A stretch of 64,000 nucleotides of DNA from assembly GCA_030015575.1 (NCBI GenBank), contig JASDDO010000006.1, forward strand, positions 202,745,632 to 202,809,631, in the 5' to 3' direction. How positions within the stretch are numbered: the first letter of the stretch is position 1; every line of letters begins with the position of its first letter. The notes beneath the pieces were generated by a model. That model had not been told where the DNA came from, made no database searches, and saw only the letters and a list, made by a program, of their open reading frames with translations. Positions 22,229 through 34,145 of this stretch are shown one piece after another. Origin of the DNA: Agapanthus africanus (lineage: Eukaryota; Streptophyta; Magnoliopsida; Asparagales; Amaryllidaceae). Both the position numbers and the translations under genes were made by a program.

Positions 22229-23653
22229 AATTCCTCCGTCTCACCTTCATGTCCAGTATATCATTGCATCATCTTTTGAATGAAGGTGAGTGAAAAGAAT
22301 AAGTTTGGGGGAAGTTCTTCACTTATATATTTTGCCCCCACTAATAATTCCTCCCAGACTGACAGGTTTTGTAGATATAGCTGTTGGCAACAGTGAGGAC
22401 ACTGTTGAAAACAAGTTTGGGGAAGGTTTGTGCTTATTTTTTCATCATTTGCATATCATTTGCATAAGCACAAAACATTTCTTTAAAAACTTATAAAAAT
22501 TTAAAAAATTTCAAAATCCATAAAAATTTAGAATTTTCAAAATATAAAAATATTTTTGTACATAAATAAGATAATAAAAGATTAGATAGTGGAAAATTAT
22601 ATCCATGAGATTAGAAAAATTTAAGAAAACCAAGAAAATTAGAAGTTTTCTTATACGAACTAGTAATAAGTAGTTATGAGCCATTGTTCCAAGGTTAGTA
22701 AGATGAAAGACGTCACTAATCTGAGGATAAAAATAAGTCTGAAAAATAGTTTCTATTCTGGAAGCCAAACATTTTGAACGTTGATACCCTGCTATTCGCA
22801 TTTACACACGTCTTAAAGCCTGGGATAGTAGAGGATACCTTGAAATGCTCTTGTCTTAAAGCCAAAAGTATGAAGGAAATAAAAAATGAAATGAAAAAAA
22901 AATAAAGTGGTGAGAAAAATGGACACTGGTTTTGTTATCACCAAGGGCAATAAAAAAAATATATAGCGAGGGTGCTTCTTCACCTAGTGCCCTAAGGCCA
23001 ACTGGTCTGGGAGTCACAGCTATGCCTGAGGTAGTGCAAGACGAGGAAAATACACCAAGTAAGCAAGCACAGGAATAATCGGTCGGTTAGTACCTCAAGA
23101 AGTATTAACGGTCGCATGAAAGTGTGTGAGCAATCTCATCTAAATATTCATTAATTAAAAAGTACTGAGGCTGATGGGCAAGTGTATGATAGCTTGAATT
23201 GAATTCTCCGGGTGTAGGGATGTCTTTACACACACGCAGGGTTATATGATCGATGTCTGGAAGAAAGATAGGAATGAAAAATAAGATGATGTTTTATTGA
23301 GGAAGGACGTGATTTCCGACATCTTTTCATGACCATTAAAATAGGGCTCATGACAACCGAAAAGCTAGCTTAGTTGGAAACCCTAATTTTCAAAGATTTT
23401 CTTTTACAATTCTTTTATTTAAATGTAATATTCATGATCTTTCTTTTATTATTGGATTTTGTGGGTGCAATCCGCTGAAAACACTCAGGAGACAACACTC
23501 CTCCTACTAGGAACACCTAGAGGTTTAAAGGCTTGTTGCACATGCTCAGTGCAATCGTGTTGCCTACGAAAGTGTGCTGGTTATTTTTTTTTCTCTTTCT
23601 TTATTTTCTCCTTCTCTTTTTAATAAAACAGTTCACTCGAGAAGATCGAAAAT
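22229..23653 (+). other. Athila 3' untranslated region, no env-like frame
   Basis: About 1.4 kb between pol and the purine tract. AT-rich, with stops in all frames and no env-like protein. It holds two internal copies of the purine tract (22291-22304 and 22413-22426) and A-rich stretches at 22480-22570 and 22870-22970. Many Athila relatives carry an env-like gene here; this one has lost it or never had it. Confidence 0.8.
22291..22426 (+). other. Internal polypurine-tract-like copies
   Basis: AAGTTTGGGGGAAG at 22291-22304 and AAGTTTGGGGAAGG at 22413-22426, nearly the same as the true tract at 23654. They begin 62 bp after the pol stop. Confidence 0.8.
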
Positions 23654-23668
23654 AAGTTTGGGGGAATT
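23654..23668 (+). other. Athila polypurine tract
   Basis: AAGTTTGGGGGAATT immediately precedes the 3' LTR TG at 23669. It is the plus-strand priming site. Confidence 0.88.
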
Positions 23669-24047
23669 TGACCAGTCGAAAATACTATATCTTTTAACCG
23701 GCAATTTCCCTATCATTTGCACTCATTTAGAAGTGTACGGTATTCATATTTCACATATTAGAAAATCAGTCGTTAAATATCAGATTGCATGTGTTAGACT
23801 CTAAAACCGGCACTATAAAGGAAATTGACTGCATTTCATGGCATCGCATCATCCCTATATTGTGCAACACTTGTTTCAAGAATTGTGCAGCGAATTGCAG
23901 GATTAAATTGAGCTGATAAATTACACCAACCCCAAGTTTTGAGATCTGGTAGCAATCCAAAAGGCAAAATAAAATTCAACATATCAGATAAAGCTCCATA
24001 TGACATCCCAAAGTAGCACCAGAAGACACAAGTCACAAGAAGCCAAC

Positions 24048-24096
24048 TTGGCCGTGGAACCGCGGCCGGAGCCGGCTTGCGCCGCGGTTCCGCGGC
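24048..24096. other. GC-rich dyad in Athila 3' LTR
   Basis: Same place and design as 3388-3434. The left arm reads GCCGTGGAACCGCGGCC; the right arm is intact. Confidence 0.85.
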
Positions 24097-24343
24097 ATCT
24101 CTGCCACGTTAGCCTTCCATTTTTAGCACAAAATTCCTCTATTAGGGCCCACATTCAGTTCATGTTCTTCAAGTTCCAGAAGACTCCAGAGGCTTCTGCC
24201 AGATCAGCAAACTAGGGTTTCTAAGCTTAATTAATCCTAGCTTAAAGCCTAAGCTAGCTCCTAACAAACTAATTCTAGAAGCTCCTCAACAAACTTTTGG
24301 AGGGAATTGTAATTTCAAACCTAGACCTAGGGTTTGGGAAGTC

Positions 24344-24351
24344 TATAAATA
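24344..24351 (+). promoter_or_regulatory. Athila 3' LTR TATA box
   Basis: TATAAATA, identical in position to the 5' LTR copy. It could drive outward transcription into the copia2 pol region, in antisense to it. Confidence 0.7.
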
Positions 24352-25521
24352 GAAGCCTAGACCTAGGGTTAGAGAGGATCATGATATACTTGGATCCATA
24401 ATCCAATACTTAGATACTTAGAAAAATCTCCATTCTTTACCTCTTTCTTCATCTTCTTCTTCCACAAGTCTAGTGATAAGACTTGTGTGAAACCCTAATC
24501 CTAATTCCAATCAAAAGCCAAGATCCCGAGTACCAAATCAAGCAAGAAGCCCTTCAACCTTTTATGAGTGGAGCCGATCTTCAACAAAGCAAGTGGTCCA
24601 AGCCGATCCACGACTCACAGAGAAAAGCGAAGACAATTCAACAATCGAGTTCTTCCTCTTGTAGTTCTTGAGCGTCTGTAATGAAATTGTTGATATAAAT
24701 AAAAGGTGAAATTCTTTTATCTTGTTTTCTTTAATTCTTGCATCATGATTCGATCTCAATTTATAGTTGTAGTTCTTGTTGTGATGTTTGAGTAATACTC
24801 CGCTCGTCGAGGAGTCGAGACGATAAATAGAATGATGATGTAACATATCTTAAAACGATTCTTGATTCCTACGAGTTTTGTAAACCCTATCAAGTTCAAG
24901 AACCGACGACCTAATTTCGTTGCGATGCTTTCTTGATTGATATCGCTCGAAATTGGGGAGTTATGATCGTTTCTTGAAATTGCTAGAGGCAAGAATGTGA
25001 ATGATATTGATGAAAGAACAAGGGTTAAATGATGAAACCCTAGTTTCACGAGAAAGCCCTAACTCTCGTCGATCATCATCAATCTAGTATCAATTCTTCA
25101 AAGGACAAGAACACGATATCTTGAGATTACATCACGTCTATATATCCGATCGATTCCTACGAGCCTCATTTAGATTCTTAACATTTGGTTGGAAATATCA
25201 TCGAAACCCAATTCTCGATTGTTTATCATTTTCTTGATTCTTGATTAGACTAGTGACACTTGAATCAATCGATAAAATCTTGAATCATGTTTTCTTTTCT
25301 TTTCGATTAACTTTTCAATTCAAACAAATCAAACATAGAAACAAATCGCACAATCCTTGTGGACGATCCACACTCACTTACAATCTACATCCGACACCGT
25401 AGTTGATTGCGGTCAAATATAATTCTTTGATTGTGAATTTTATTCATTTTCTAAATACCGACACAAAGAAATTTATTCGTTTCATTCGAGTTACACACGA
25501 CACAGTCTTGAATTTTTAGGA

Positions 25522-27213
25522 TCAATCAAATCCCAATAACCTCTTGGATCTATCCCTATAGATCCTAATGCCTAGGATGTATGTGGCATCACCCGGGTCC
25601 TTCATGGAGAACCTTAGTGATAAGAAAGATTTGACCGACTGTAGTATAGGAATGTCATTTCCTATCAGAAGAATGTCATCTACGTACAATACGAGGAATG
25701 TGACAGCTCTCCCTACAGCCTTCTTATAAACACAAGGTTCATCTGGATTTTTGATGAAATCAAACTCTTTGATAACATCATCGAAACAGATGTTCCAACT
25801 CCGTGATGCCTGCTTTAACCCATATATGGATTTAAGCAATCTACATGCTTTCCCGCTGCTCCCACTGTTAATGAAGCCCTCTGGCTGATCCATATAAACG
25901 CATTCTTCTAAATCCCCATTTATAAATGCCGTTTTAACGTCCATCTGCCAGATTTCATAGTCGTAGTGAGCAGCAATAGCAAGTAGGATCCGAATGGATT
26001 TAAGCATGGCTATGGGCGAAAAAGTCTCGTCATAGTCCAAACCTGGTCTTTGACGAAAACCCTTCGCCAAAAGTCTTGCCTTATAGGTCTCTACCTGTCC
26101 ATCTACACCAATCTTTCTTTTAAAGATCCATTTGCACCCCACAGGTTTTACCCCAGGGGGTACAACGTCCAAAGTCCATACTTTGTTAGTGTACATAGAC
26201 TCCATTTCGGATCTCATGGCATCCAGCCACTTCACAAAGTCACCACTCGTGATAGCTTGCTGAAAAATGGTAGTATCATCATCCTCCGTGATGCAGTCTT
26301 CTCTGTCACCATCAATGAGGAAACCGTAGTACCTCTCTGGTGGGCGAGAAGTCCTACCAGACCTACGGAGTGGCTGAGGTTCCTCATTTTCTATTGCAAC
26401 AGCCGGTTCAACCAAGTCGTCATTTGTAGTTTGTGTTTCTAGAACCTCTTCTAGATCCACCACATTGCCATCATCTTTATCTGTGAAAAACTCTTTTTCC
26501 AAGAATGTTGCATGTTGAGAAACAAACACCTTTTGTTCCTCCTTGTGGTAGAAAAGATATCCATAAGAGTTCTTTGGATATCCCACAAAATTACACATGA
26601 CTGACCGTGTCACGAGTTTGTCCGGATTCTTCTTTTTAACATAGGCCGGGCAACCCCAAATCTTAATTCTCTTAAGAGACGGTCTCTTCCCATGCCATAT
26701 CTCATATGGCGTGGTAGACACGGTTTTGGTTGGGACCCTGTTCAGTAGAAACGCTGCAGTCTCCAATGCATGCCCCCAAAATGAGACGGGTAACTCAGCA
26801 TCACTCATCATGGAACGGACCATATCTAATAGGGTCCTATTCCGTCGTTCAGACACACGGTTGTGCTGTGGTGTGTAAGAAGGAGTGAGTTGAGAGAGAA
26901 TCCCATTCTCTTTTAGGAAGTTTGCAAATTCTGTATTGAGGTACTCCCCACCTCGATCTGATCGAAGCATCTTGATACTCAAGCCGGTTTGTTTTTCTAC
27001 TTCATGTTTATATTCAGTGAATTTCTCGAAAGCTTCGGATTTGTGCTTTAATAAAAATACATGACCGAATCTTGAGAAATCGTCAGTGAAAGTAATGAAG
27101 TAAGAAAAACCGCCTCTAGCCTGTGTAGACATTGGCCCACATACATCACTATGTATGAGTCCCAGGAGCTTGGTAGTTCTTTCTCCGTGTCCGGTAAACG
27201 GAGTTTTGGTCAT
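25522..27213 (-). CDS. pol: copia2 integrase core and reverse transcriptase (truncated)
   Basis: A 563-residue open frame. The integrase core has D23, D86 and E122 (a D-35-E spacing); residue 119 is R where PQHNGVSERRN usually has G. An RRSGRTSRPPERY linker lies at about 285. RT follows with WIFKRK, MDVKTAF and YVDD at about 510-513. The frame runs three codons into the Athila LTR, where a stop ends it. The last genuine copia codons are just before 25529. RNase H and the 3' LTR lie beyond the insertions. This is the best-preserved copia pol in the window. Confidence 0.93.
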   Translation of the reverse strand: MTKTPFTGHGERTTKLLGLIHSDVCGPMSTQARGGFSYFITFTDDFSRFGHVFLLKHKSEAFEKFTEYKHEVEKQTGLSIKMLRSDRGGEYLNTEFANFLKENGILSQLTPSYTPQHNRVSERRNRTLLDMVRSMMSDAELPVSFWGHALETAAFLLNRVPTKTVSTTPYEIWHGKRPSLKRIKIWGCPAYVKKKNPDKLVTRSVMCNFVGYPKNSYGYLFYHKEEQKVFVSQHATFLEKEFFTDKDDGNVVDLEEVLETQTTNDDLVEPAVAIENEEPQPLRRSGRTSRPPERYYGFLIDGDREDCITEDDDTTIFQQAITSGDFVKWLDAMRSEMESMYTNKVWTLDVVPPGVKPVGCKWIFKRKIGVDGQVETYKARLLAKGFRQRPGLDYDETFSPIAMLKSIRILLAIAAHYDYEIWQMDVKTAFINGDLEECVYMDQPEGFINSGSSGKACRLLKSIYGLKQASRSWNICFDDVIKEFDFIKNPDEPCVYKKAVGRAVTFLVLYVDDILLIGNDIPILQSVKSFLSLRFSMKDPGDATYILGIRIYRDRSKRLLGFD

Positions 27214-27677
27214 TTTACCCTTGATACAAGACTGGCAAGTCGCATAAGATTTATATTCAAAAGGTTTAAATATCCATCTTTGTGTAACTTATTTAGTCTT
27301 GTTTCGTTAATATGACCAAGTCTACAGTGCCAAAGAAAAGCTTCATTTATTTCTGAAAGTTTTCTTTTATTAGTGTGTTGTATGCTGAAAACTGTGTGTT
27401 GATTTAGGATGTATATCCCGTTATTAAGTGTACCATACCCAACCAACATTTGATTCAAGTGAATGTTCATAACATTGTTCTACAATACAAAATTAAATCC
27501 TTCATTGTCTAACAAAGAAACAGATATTATATTACAAAGCATACTTGGTACAAAATAACATGGGTTCAAAACCAATATACACCCAGATGGCAACCCCAAG
27601 TGATACTCTCCTACTGCGACAGTATGTACATTGGAACCATTTCCAACGCGGAGAGTATGATCACCTGTCTTCAAAAC
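27210..27677 (-). pseudogene. pol: copia2 protease C-terminus and pre-integrase domain
   Basis: After the LARD array the frame resumes with LKTGDHTLRVGNGS. An in-frame TAG at 27480-27482 interrupts it. The same frame continues at 27470 with HCRLGHINETRL, the zinc-binding pre-integrase part. A frameshift at about 27240-27280 separates it from the CQSC...GKMTKTPF start of the integrase frame. So there is one nonsense and one frameshift lesion here besides the insertion. Confidence 0.88.
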
Positions 27678-30600
27678 TGTCACGACCCGAAAAACGGAAC
27701 ATGACCGGCACTTAAACTACGAAACGTCTCGAGGCGTACGTAATCTAAGTAAGCCGAAAACCCAGAAATCCAAACCAAGAAAAGTAGTAGAGTGAAGGAA
27801 AACCAATTTAAAAAAAGTAGTTTTAATAGCATAAGCCGAATTATGCGTTTTTAAAACATCAAGTATTTTCTGAAAATTTTGGCAGAGTCTCCTTTGTAAA
27901 TACTGGCCCCCAAACGGGATACAACATGAATAGTATACGAAATCAATAAAAATGCATCCCCAAGCGGGAGCTAGCTCTTCGTCAATCGACGGTCACAACC
28001 ACACAAGCAATATATTATACAACGCCAACGGCGAGGTTCAAAATTCAAAAGGAAACTCAAAACCATAAGAAAACCACAGAAATACAACGCGCGACTCTAA
28101 GGTCGAAAGAATAAACATCACTGGTCTCTATCTGAGATAAATACAAGTTTGGTTGATGGAAATTCTAGATACAACTGAATAATAATATACAAGTTATATA
28201 ATGGGGGGTACGATACAAGTAAACCCACCTACTAGCAAATCACCCGAATCAAACTATGCCCGCAAGTCGTAATGAAACCTGTACGGCAAACCTGCAAGAA
28301 ACTGGGGCACAACGGGGGTGAGTTGCCAACTCGTGAATAGAAAAACATCTACGCACAGAAATCGTATAAATAACGCAATCCTAGGTCAATGATCATAATA
28401 TATCCTCAATTATATATAACATGCAGCCTATAACAAGACTAGGGTAAATATCTAACCCGAGTGTAATCTCATGTACCCGTGTCAGTGCCTCAGGTAGCAA
28501 TATATCATATGAATGAGGTATGAATGCATGAAAATAGAATACATGTAAATGAAGAACTGTTTTCATAGTTTAGTGAGATTTCCTTATTTTTAAATAGGAG
28601 GCACCATAAATGAAATCAGCATAAAACAGTGCCCATCATCGACACAAAACAAGTATCCAAATATCTCGATATCTCTGTGTCGTAATCTCTGTACCACAAA
28701 ATCTCAAAAATCTCAATGTCTCAATCACAATATCTAGGGCGCCGTCAGTCCAGACCGGCCTCTAACATCTATCTTAAGACTACGACGGTATCCTCCGGAT
28801 ATCCGACGCGTCAGGTAAAATCACCGGTCGGTAGTGCTCCCCTGCCAGGCTCAACGTCATCACCACATTCATCTTGCCCCGGGGTACCGCACCTGGCCCA
28901 CCATGTACCCGAAACGGTTCATCCAACTCCTCGAATCGGGTCTCGAAATCCATCAGCAAACTCATGGTGGACGACTCATACATCATAGGAAAACCGCATT
29001 TTTTTATTTAAAAAGAGGGAAAGCAGTTTATATATGTTTTTGCGGTTTTCCTCCAAATCCAGAAAATATCATGGGAATCCGAATCATCAATAGCATGTAA
29101 AACCATGAATATAAATATGAGAATCCATGAATACGGCATAACAATGAATAACAATATGCATGAAGTGACAAGTAATAACTACAATATCTAAGCTGGCATA
29201 TAAGGTAAGTACACTAATATTATGTCAAACTATGAGTTATCAAACTAAGTTAAGCAATAATATTTCTAAGGTGTACGTGACATGGCAATTACCGATGAAG
29301 ATGTGTGTGAGCCGGCAAGTAAGTGTATGTGGTACATACGCATCATCGGTAATGGTGCTGGTGTCCTAACAGCATGATATCAACATTTCAATAAGAAATT
29401 ATAACATAAGTATGCGATGCGAAGCGAACCACAATAATAAGTGGTAGCTGAAAACTAGACGCAACTATAACTAATCTGCATTAATCTAATAAAAGTTCTA
29501 CAAATGGTGCCTTTTGAAATAACACGAATCATGGGGTTTTGAAAATAGGGGCTACGGTGTTTTTATGAAAAGATACGTCTTTTGAAATATCCGTAGGATC
29601 CCTTGGGCTGTCTTTTAAAATACCCAAGATTCGTTAGTTTTTGAAATAGGTAAGAATCGAATCTAATCTAACAACTAAACTAAACTAAAGGGCTAAGCTA
29701 ACCAGCTGGACTACAGGTAAGGAAACCGTCTAACATCTGAGTCGATATATATACATACCTGTATATATATTAGTCGGTGATCCCGCCTCAATAATATCTT
29801 ATCCGATACCATATATATAATTAGACATTCCAAGTCAAGAGTGCGGATCAATCATCAATAAATAGCTTGTACGTAAATCCGTCGTACGGCATCCCAAATC
29901 TGGGTACGGGTCAAAATCACATTCATCATACTATTCATCTGGTATCCTCTTTATCAAATATCTTGATCGGGGTACTGATCTATGTCTAGTACAATACTGA
30001 TACCGCCTAAGTATGCATGCAGGTGTAAGAATCACTACGGCAAAAGACCCGCTAAAACATCATGTCGTATATCAATACAAACCAAATCACATCACCGATC
30101 TCCTGGCCTCAAGCCCAATCTCATCGACTCATCTCAAATTCCAAATACTATTCTCAAATCCAGTATATGAACACATAGTCCCATACCTATGTGAACACAT
30201 AAACTATAGAGAATCCCATGAGCACATATAAATAGGAATGTATGCAAGTATGTATGTGTGTATGTGTAGTGCAACACTACCCTAGGGTTCGCAACACTAA
30301 ATTAATCCAACACACCGATATCTATCCTAAACATCGTTATTAATCCTAAGTAACATATAATAATTGTTGGTGTGTATACGCATCCGTATACACCACCACG
30401 GACTGCGGGGGTGCTATACGCCATCCACCCGACTTCTCCCCGTAGATATAAATCTACTCACCTGGTCCTCGTTCGCCGGTGCCGATGTCGCCATGTGCTT
30501 GCTTGTCGTCTCGAAGTCCACATGGGGTACCTACATATCATAACGCACCGTATCGTATTAAAATCCGACTCATGACCAAAACGACGCACGATCCCTCATA

Positions 30601-32213
30601 GGTCAAAACCTATGGTTGCTTTCACAAATCAACCCAAAAACCCTCGACGTCGGCGTACAAACGCCAAACCATCGAGAAAAACCCAAATACACTCATTTGC
30701 ACATTCACGAACACTAATTTTAATATAAAATAGGTTAAAATTCACAAAAACCCCAATTTCACTTAAAATGTCATTTTTCCGAAAATCTAGCAAGCACAAT
30801 TCGCCATTTTTGTACAAAACATGATGTTTAAACAATTCTAGCGGCCATAATACTTATTAAATAACTTAAATAAGTCATAAAAACAATTCTCATAATTTAA
30901 TCTCATTAAATTCTAAAAACCCTAAAATTCTAGTTTACAAAATACCTAAATTTTAACAATTTTATAGCAAAATGCACAAACCACAATTTAGGTTGGATTT
31001 CCATGAACTAAAGTGTTAAACTACACTTAATAATGTTAATGAAGTCATGAAAAACTTAATTAGATTTTTAGTCTAACATTTGCAATAAATTTTAAAAACC
31101 TAGTTTACAAATTAGCGTAATTAACACAATTTAAATTAACAAAAATGCAACTAACAACTAGATTTGCTTTAGCATAACATTAACATGTCAAAAATATCAC
31201 ACAACCATAATCTCACATCATAAAACCCTAAGTTGCATTCAAAACCCTTTCTTGAAAGTTAAATATTTAATATAAAAACCACAATTAACTCCTAATTAAA
31301 CACATAATAGCTAGATTGAAGTAATCAAACAATAACTTATGCAAAATGCTAAGATTATACCTCACAAAATTAGAGACCTAGCACCAAAATCTTGGCCTCC
31401 AATTTGCTCTCTTGATCGATGATCCACACTAGAATAGGTCAAGAAGAAATGGGTAGGGATTAGAATTTGATTTTGTGGGATTTTTTTGAAGCATTTTGGA
31501 TGGAGTTTTGAAGAGAAAAGAGGAGAAGAAATGGGGGCTGTTGTGGTGCAGATTTTCGGCTGAGGAGGGAGTGGGTAGAGGTGTGGGGGATTTGTGGAAA
31601 AGAATCCAAGTCAAAGCCCCTCCCAAATTACCATAATACCCCCACCTACTTTACTATATAAAAACCTTATTTTAACCCATTTCTCACATGATTTAAGGTC
31701 AAAAAGAGAGAAATAAAATTCTTGGGCTGATACAATAGTGTGGGGCCGGCCAAGGGGAGTGAGGGTGAGTGTGAGAGACTTTACAAAAAAATTCTATGCA
31801 AAAAGACCCCCCACAATACCATATTTGCAAGTTTTATTTCAAAATAACTATATTTTTGTTTTCCATAAAATAAATCAATTAAAACTTGAAATAAAATACT
31901 AAAAATTTATATTACAACTATATTTTAATTAACATGATTTTAAAGATTAAAATTAGCCCATTTAAATTTGTATTTATCGCTAATTTAATGTATTTTCTTA
32001 CCGGCTTAAAATAATATTAAAATAATATTTTTTTTTCAGAAAATTTAAAATTTCACCAGTGGCTCAATAAACACCAAATACTAGTAATTACATAGCTAGA
32101 ATATGTATATTTAATTTTATAATAATGATATTTGCATTTTGACTTTTTACAGAAAACCCCCTTATTTTACCGTTTTTTCAAAATTTCACCGAAACGATTT
32201 TCAAAACGTTACA
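27678..32213 (-). repeat. LARD LTR A (3' LTR)
   Basis: Leftmost LTR, 4,536 bp. It carries many substitutions not in LTRs B and C (e.g. G at 31418 where B and C have C). It contains a possible - strand TATA box near 29027-29036. It has AT-rich U3-like stretches (30640-31400 and 31790-32160). Short open frames inside are repeated in B and C only because the DNA is duplicated. Confidence 0.93.
28780..28986 (-). other. Small open frame after a TATA-like box in the LARD LTR
   Basis: A 68-residue frame starting MMYESSTM and containing FETRFEELDEPF. It lies about 40 nt downstream on the - strand of TATATAAAC (29027-29036). Copies at 35982-36188 and 43185-43391 are identical in protein. No domain recognised. 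Recent duplication explains the identity, so coding function is unproven. Confidence 0.3.
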
Positions 32214-32215
32214 AT

Positions 32216-32226
32216 CTTCCCCCCTT
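32216..32226 (-). other. LARD polypurine tract A
   Basis: On the - strand AAGGGGGGAAG, two bases before the LTR A 5' TG. Confidence 0.85.
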
Positions 32227-32639
32227 AAAGAAATTCGGTCCCAGAATTTAAATTAAAACTTCCCCCAAATACTAAAATATTTCAGCCACAACCATCAAAT
32301 CGCCGGGGCTCCGAAATCATAAACACATAAAATAAATCGTAGCGCAACGCATGCGCATGAAAAATGAGCATATAACTCAAATCAGAACTCCGTCATGCAT
32401 CCCGCAATCATCGGAGTCATGGGGATGACATCAATACCAAATCCAAAGCAAAATCAATATGATATAACTCGAAACTATACATGTAAAATATATTCAGGTA
32501 CTGTCCTCTGACTAGTCCTGCTCAGTACGAAAACACATAGCAATATCATAAAAACGTACTGCTCTATAAGAAAAATCAATCCCCAAAATACGCGTATGAA
32601 TACTACGCGCGTCTTGTGCGCACAGAAATCAAAATCCAT

Positions 32640-32920
32640 ATATGTGCCATACCTGCGCACAGAAACAACATCTAAGTGCATCGGGTGTGCACGAAACATC
32701 TGTCGTAGGCAACATGTGTGCCTGGCAGCAAAATCAGGTGCATCTGACATACACGAAAAATCTCGATTTAGTGCATCTGGTGTGCACCAAAATCACACTT
32801 CAAAACATGCGCCCAACATACGCGAAAATCCAAATCAGGTGCATCCATCGTGCACGAAATCATGAAATCCAATATCAAGTGCCGAACATGCGCAAAATCA
32901 AATCAGGAGCACAAAGTGCA
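32640..32920. repeat. Degenerate short tandem repeats in LARD internal region A
   Basis: Diverged units of about 35-45 bp built on AGGTGCATC...GTGCACGAAA with CATGCGC variants. The second copy is at 39843-40123. It lies near the 3' end of the element. Confidence 0.6.
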
Positions 32921-33949
32921 CAAAACAAATATCGCACATCACCATCGAAATCAAAGTCCAATGCATCTAAGTGCACAAAAGGCGTATCACTGCACTGCAA
33001 GCATATATAAACTATACAGAGTACAGGAACCAATCGTTTGCGTGCATACGTACAAAATCAACTCAAATGTCTAAAACCGTAAAATCACAAACATGTGAAA
33101 CCCAAGCACGAAAACGATATCAAGTGCAACACTGTGCAAGGATCGTAAATCCTCAATCATCAAAATCAAATCATGCGAATAAATCACCCAAAACATCGAA
33201 ATCAATAATGGCGGAATAGTACCGCTCAAGTGCATCCTCTAAGAATCTCGGGCCAACTGTCGCGGTCACTAGTGGGACGTCTCGTCGATGATCATGAACT
33301 CTGGCCTGCTGGTGTGCGTAACAATGACCACTACTGGGTCAAGGTCTTCACTGTGAATTACCAATCTCTCGGTCCATCGGCTCATCGGCCCTGTCAGGTG
33401 TGCTAACGGGGATGATCCCATTCTGGCACTTCTCTGGTCATCTCTCGGTCAATCATCGCGACCACTCGTAAGACAGCATATCACTGGTGTCGGCCTCTGC
33501 CTCTCTGAATGTACGTGACACATCTGTACCTGGGTGCAAGTATCATTACAGCAGTGTCCTGGAAGGAATCCTGCTCACGGTCTCTTCCATGTCTCGTCTC
33601 TGCCAACTGTCCGGAAGTCATCGTCATTTCCTATATCTGCATCTTGTTCCGGAACGGCTGCATACCCATCGCGACTCCTTCTGGAAGGTATATCCAGTAC
33701 TCTGCCTCGGCATGCGTATCGCATCTCTGATGTCGGCGGAGTGGAACGTCGTCTTATCCAGATCTTGTACGGACCTCTTTACTCCACTTTCTCTAATGTC
33801 GACTGCTTCGGACTCGTCTCATCGTGGCTACATGGACTGAGCTCCAACGGCTATCCTCATATCGGGAGTCTCCCAAGAAATGCATCTCACCACCTAGCAT
33901 CCGAATTAAGTCGAGCCATCCAATCGAGTCGTCAAAACCTCATAATCCC

Positions 33950-34145
33950 CCAAGAGCTCAACATCTTAGGTACAATATAATAGTATCGAGTACATACCAC
34001 AGCATCGGTGGTCCAGCCGTAGAAGGGCAAACCCAAAGGTTCAAAGGCTTTCACACGATCATTAAGTCGAGTTAGGGTTTCATTCTTCTAGAGGGACCAT
34101 AGAATTGCCTGCATGTCTTTCCGACTACTTTAAACTTGGAATAAT
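33950..34145 (-). other. Leader block shared with copia1 and copia2 (copy A)
   Basis: It contains GGTCCAGCCGTAGAAGGG, then GGTTCAAAGGC, TCGAGTTAGGGTTT and TTCTTCTAGAGGG in the same order and strand as copia1 (13870-14090) and copia2 (49390-49610). The LARD version lacks about 35-40 bp in the middle. It sits about 720 nt from the LARD primer site. Confidence 0.8.

Larger units (their letters stand above)
3007..25528 (+). mobile_element. Athila-type Ty3/gypsy retrotransposon with nested copia1
   Basis: The element has two LTRs (3007-4867 and 23669-25528), a tRNA-Asp-like primer site, gag, protease-RT-RNase H-integrase order, and a polypurine tract. It is flanked by a perfect 5-bp duplication AATCC. 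Without copia1 and its duplication it is about 11.8 kb, normal for Athila. The Athila assignment rests on the DLG-type protease motif, the FMDD RT box, the primer site and the AAGTTTGGGGG tracts after pol. The two LTRs look highly similar, so insertion was fairly recent, but all main coding blocks carry frameshifts. No env-like reading frame is seen. Confidence 0.95.
23669..25528 (+). repeat. Athila 3' LTR
   Basis: 1,860 bp, TGACCAGTCG to GGATCAATCA, followed by the target duplication AATCC (25529-25533). TATA box at 24344-24351; GC-rich dyad at 24048-24096 with one arm changed (CCGTGG). A short frame of copia2 pol runs a few codons into its end, giving a false C-terminus. Confidence 0.95.

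Noticed and set aside
22229..23653. Athila env-like gene
   Set aside because: No frame longer than about 75 residues and no membrane-type segment seen.
33487..33980. Open frames of 117 and 148 residues on the + strand of the LARD internal region, repeated at 40690-41183
   Set aside because: They run against the element's transcription, show no domain, and their identity between copies follows from the recent DNA duplication.
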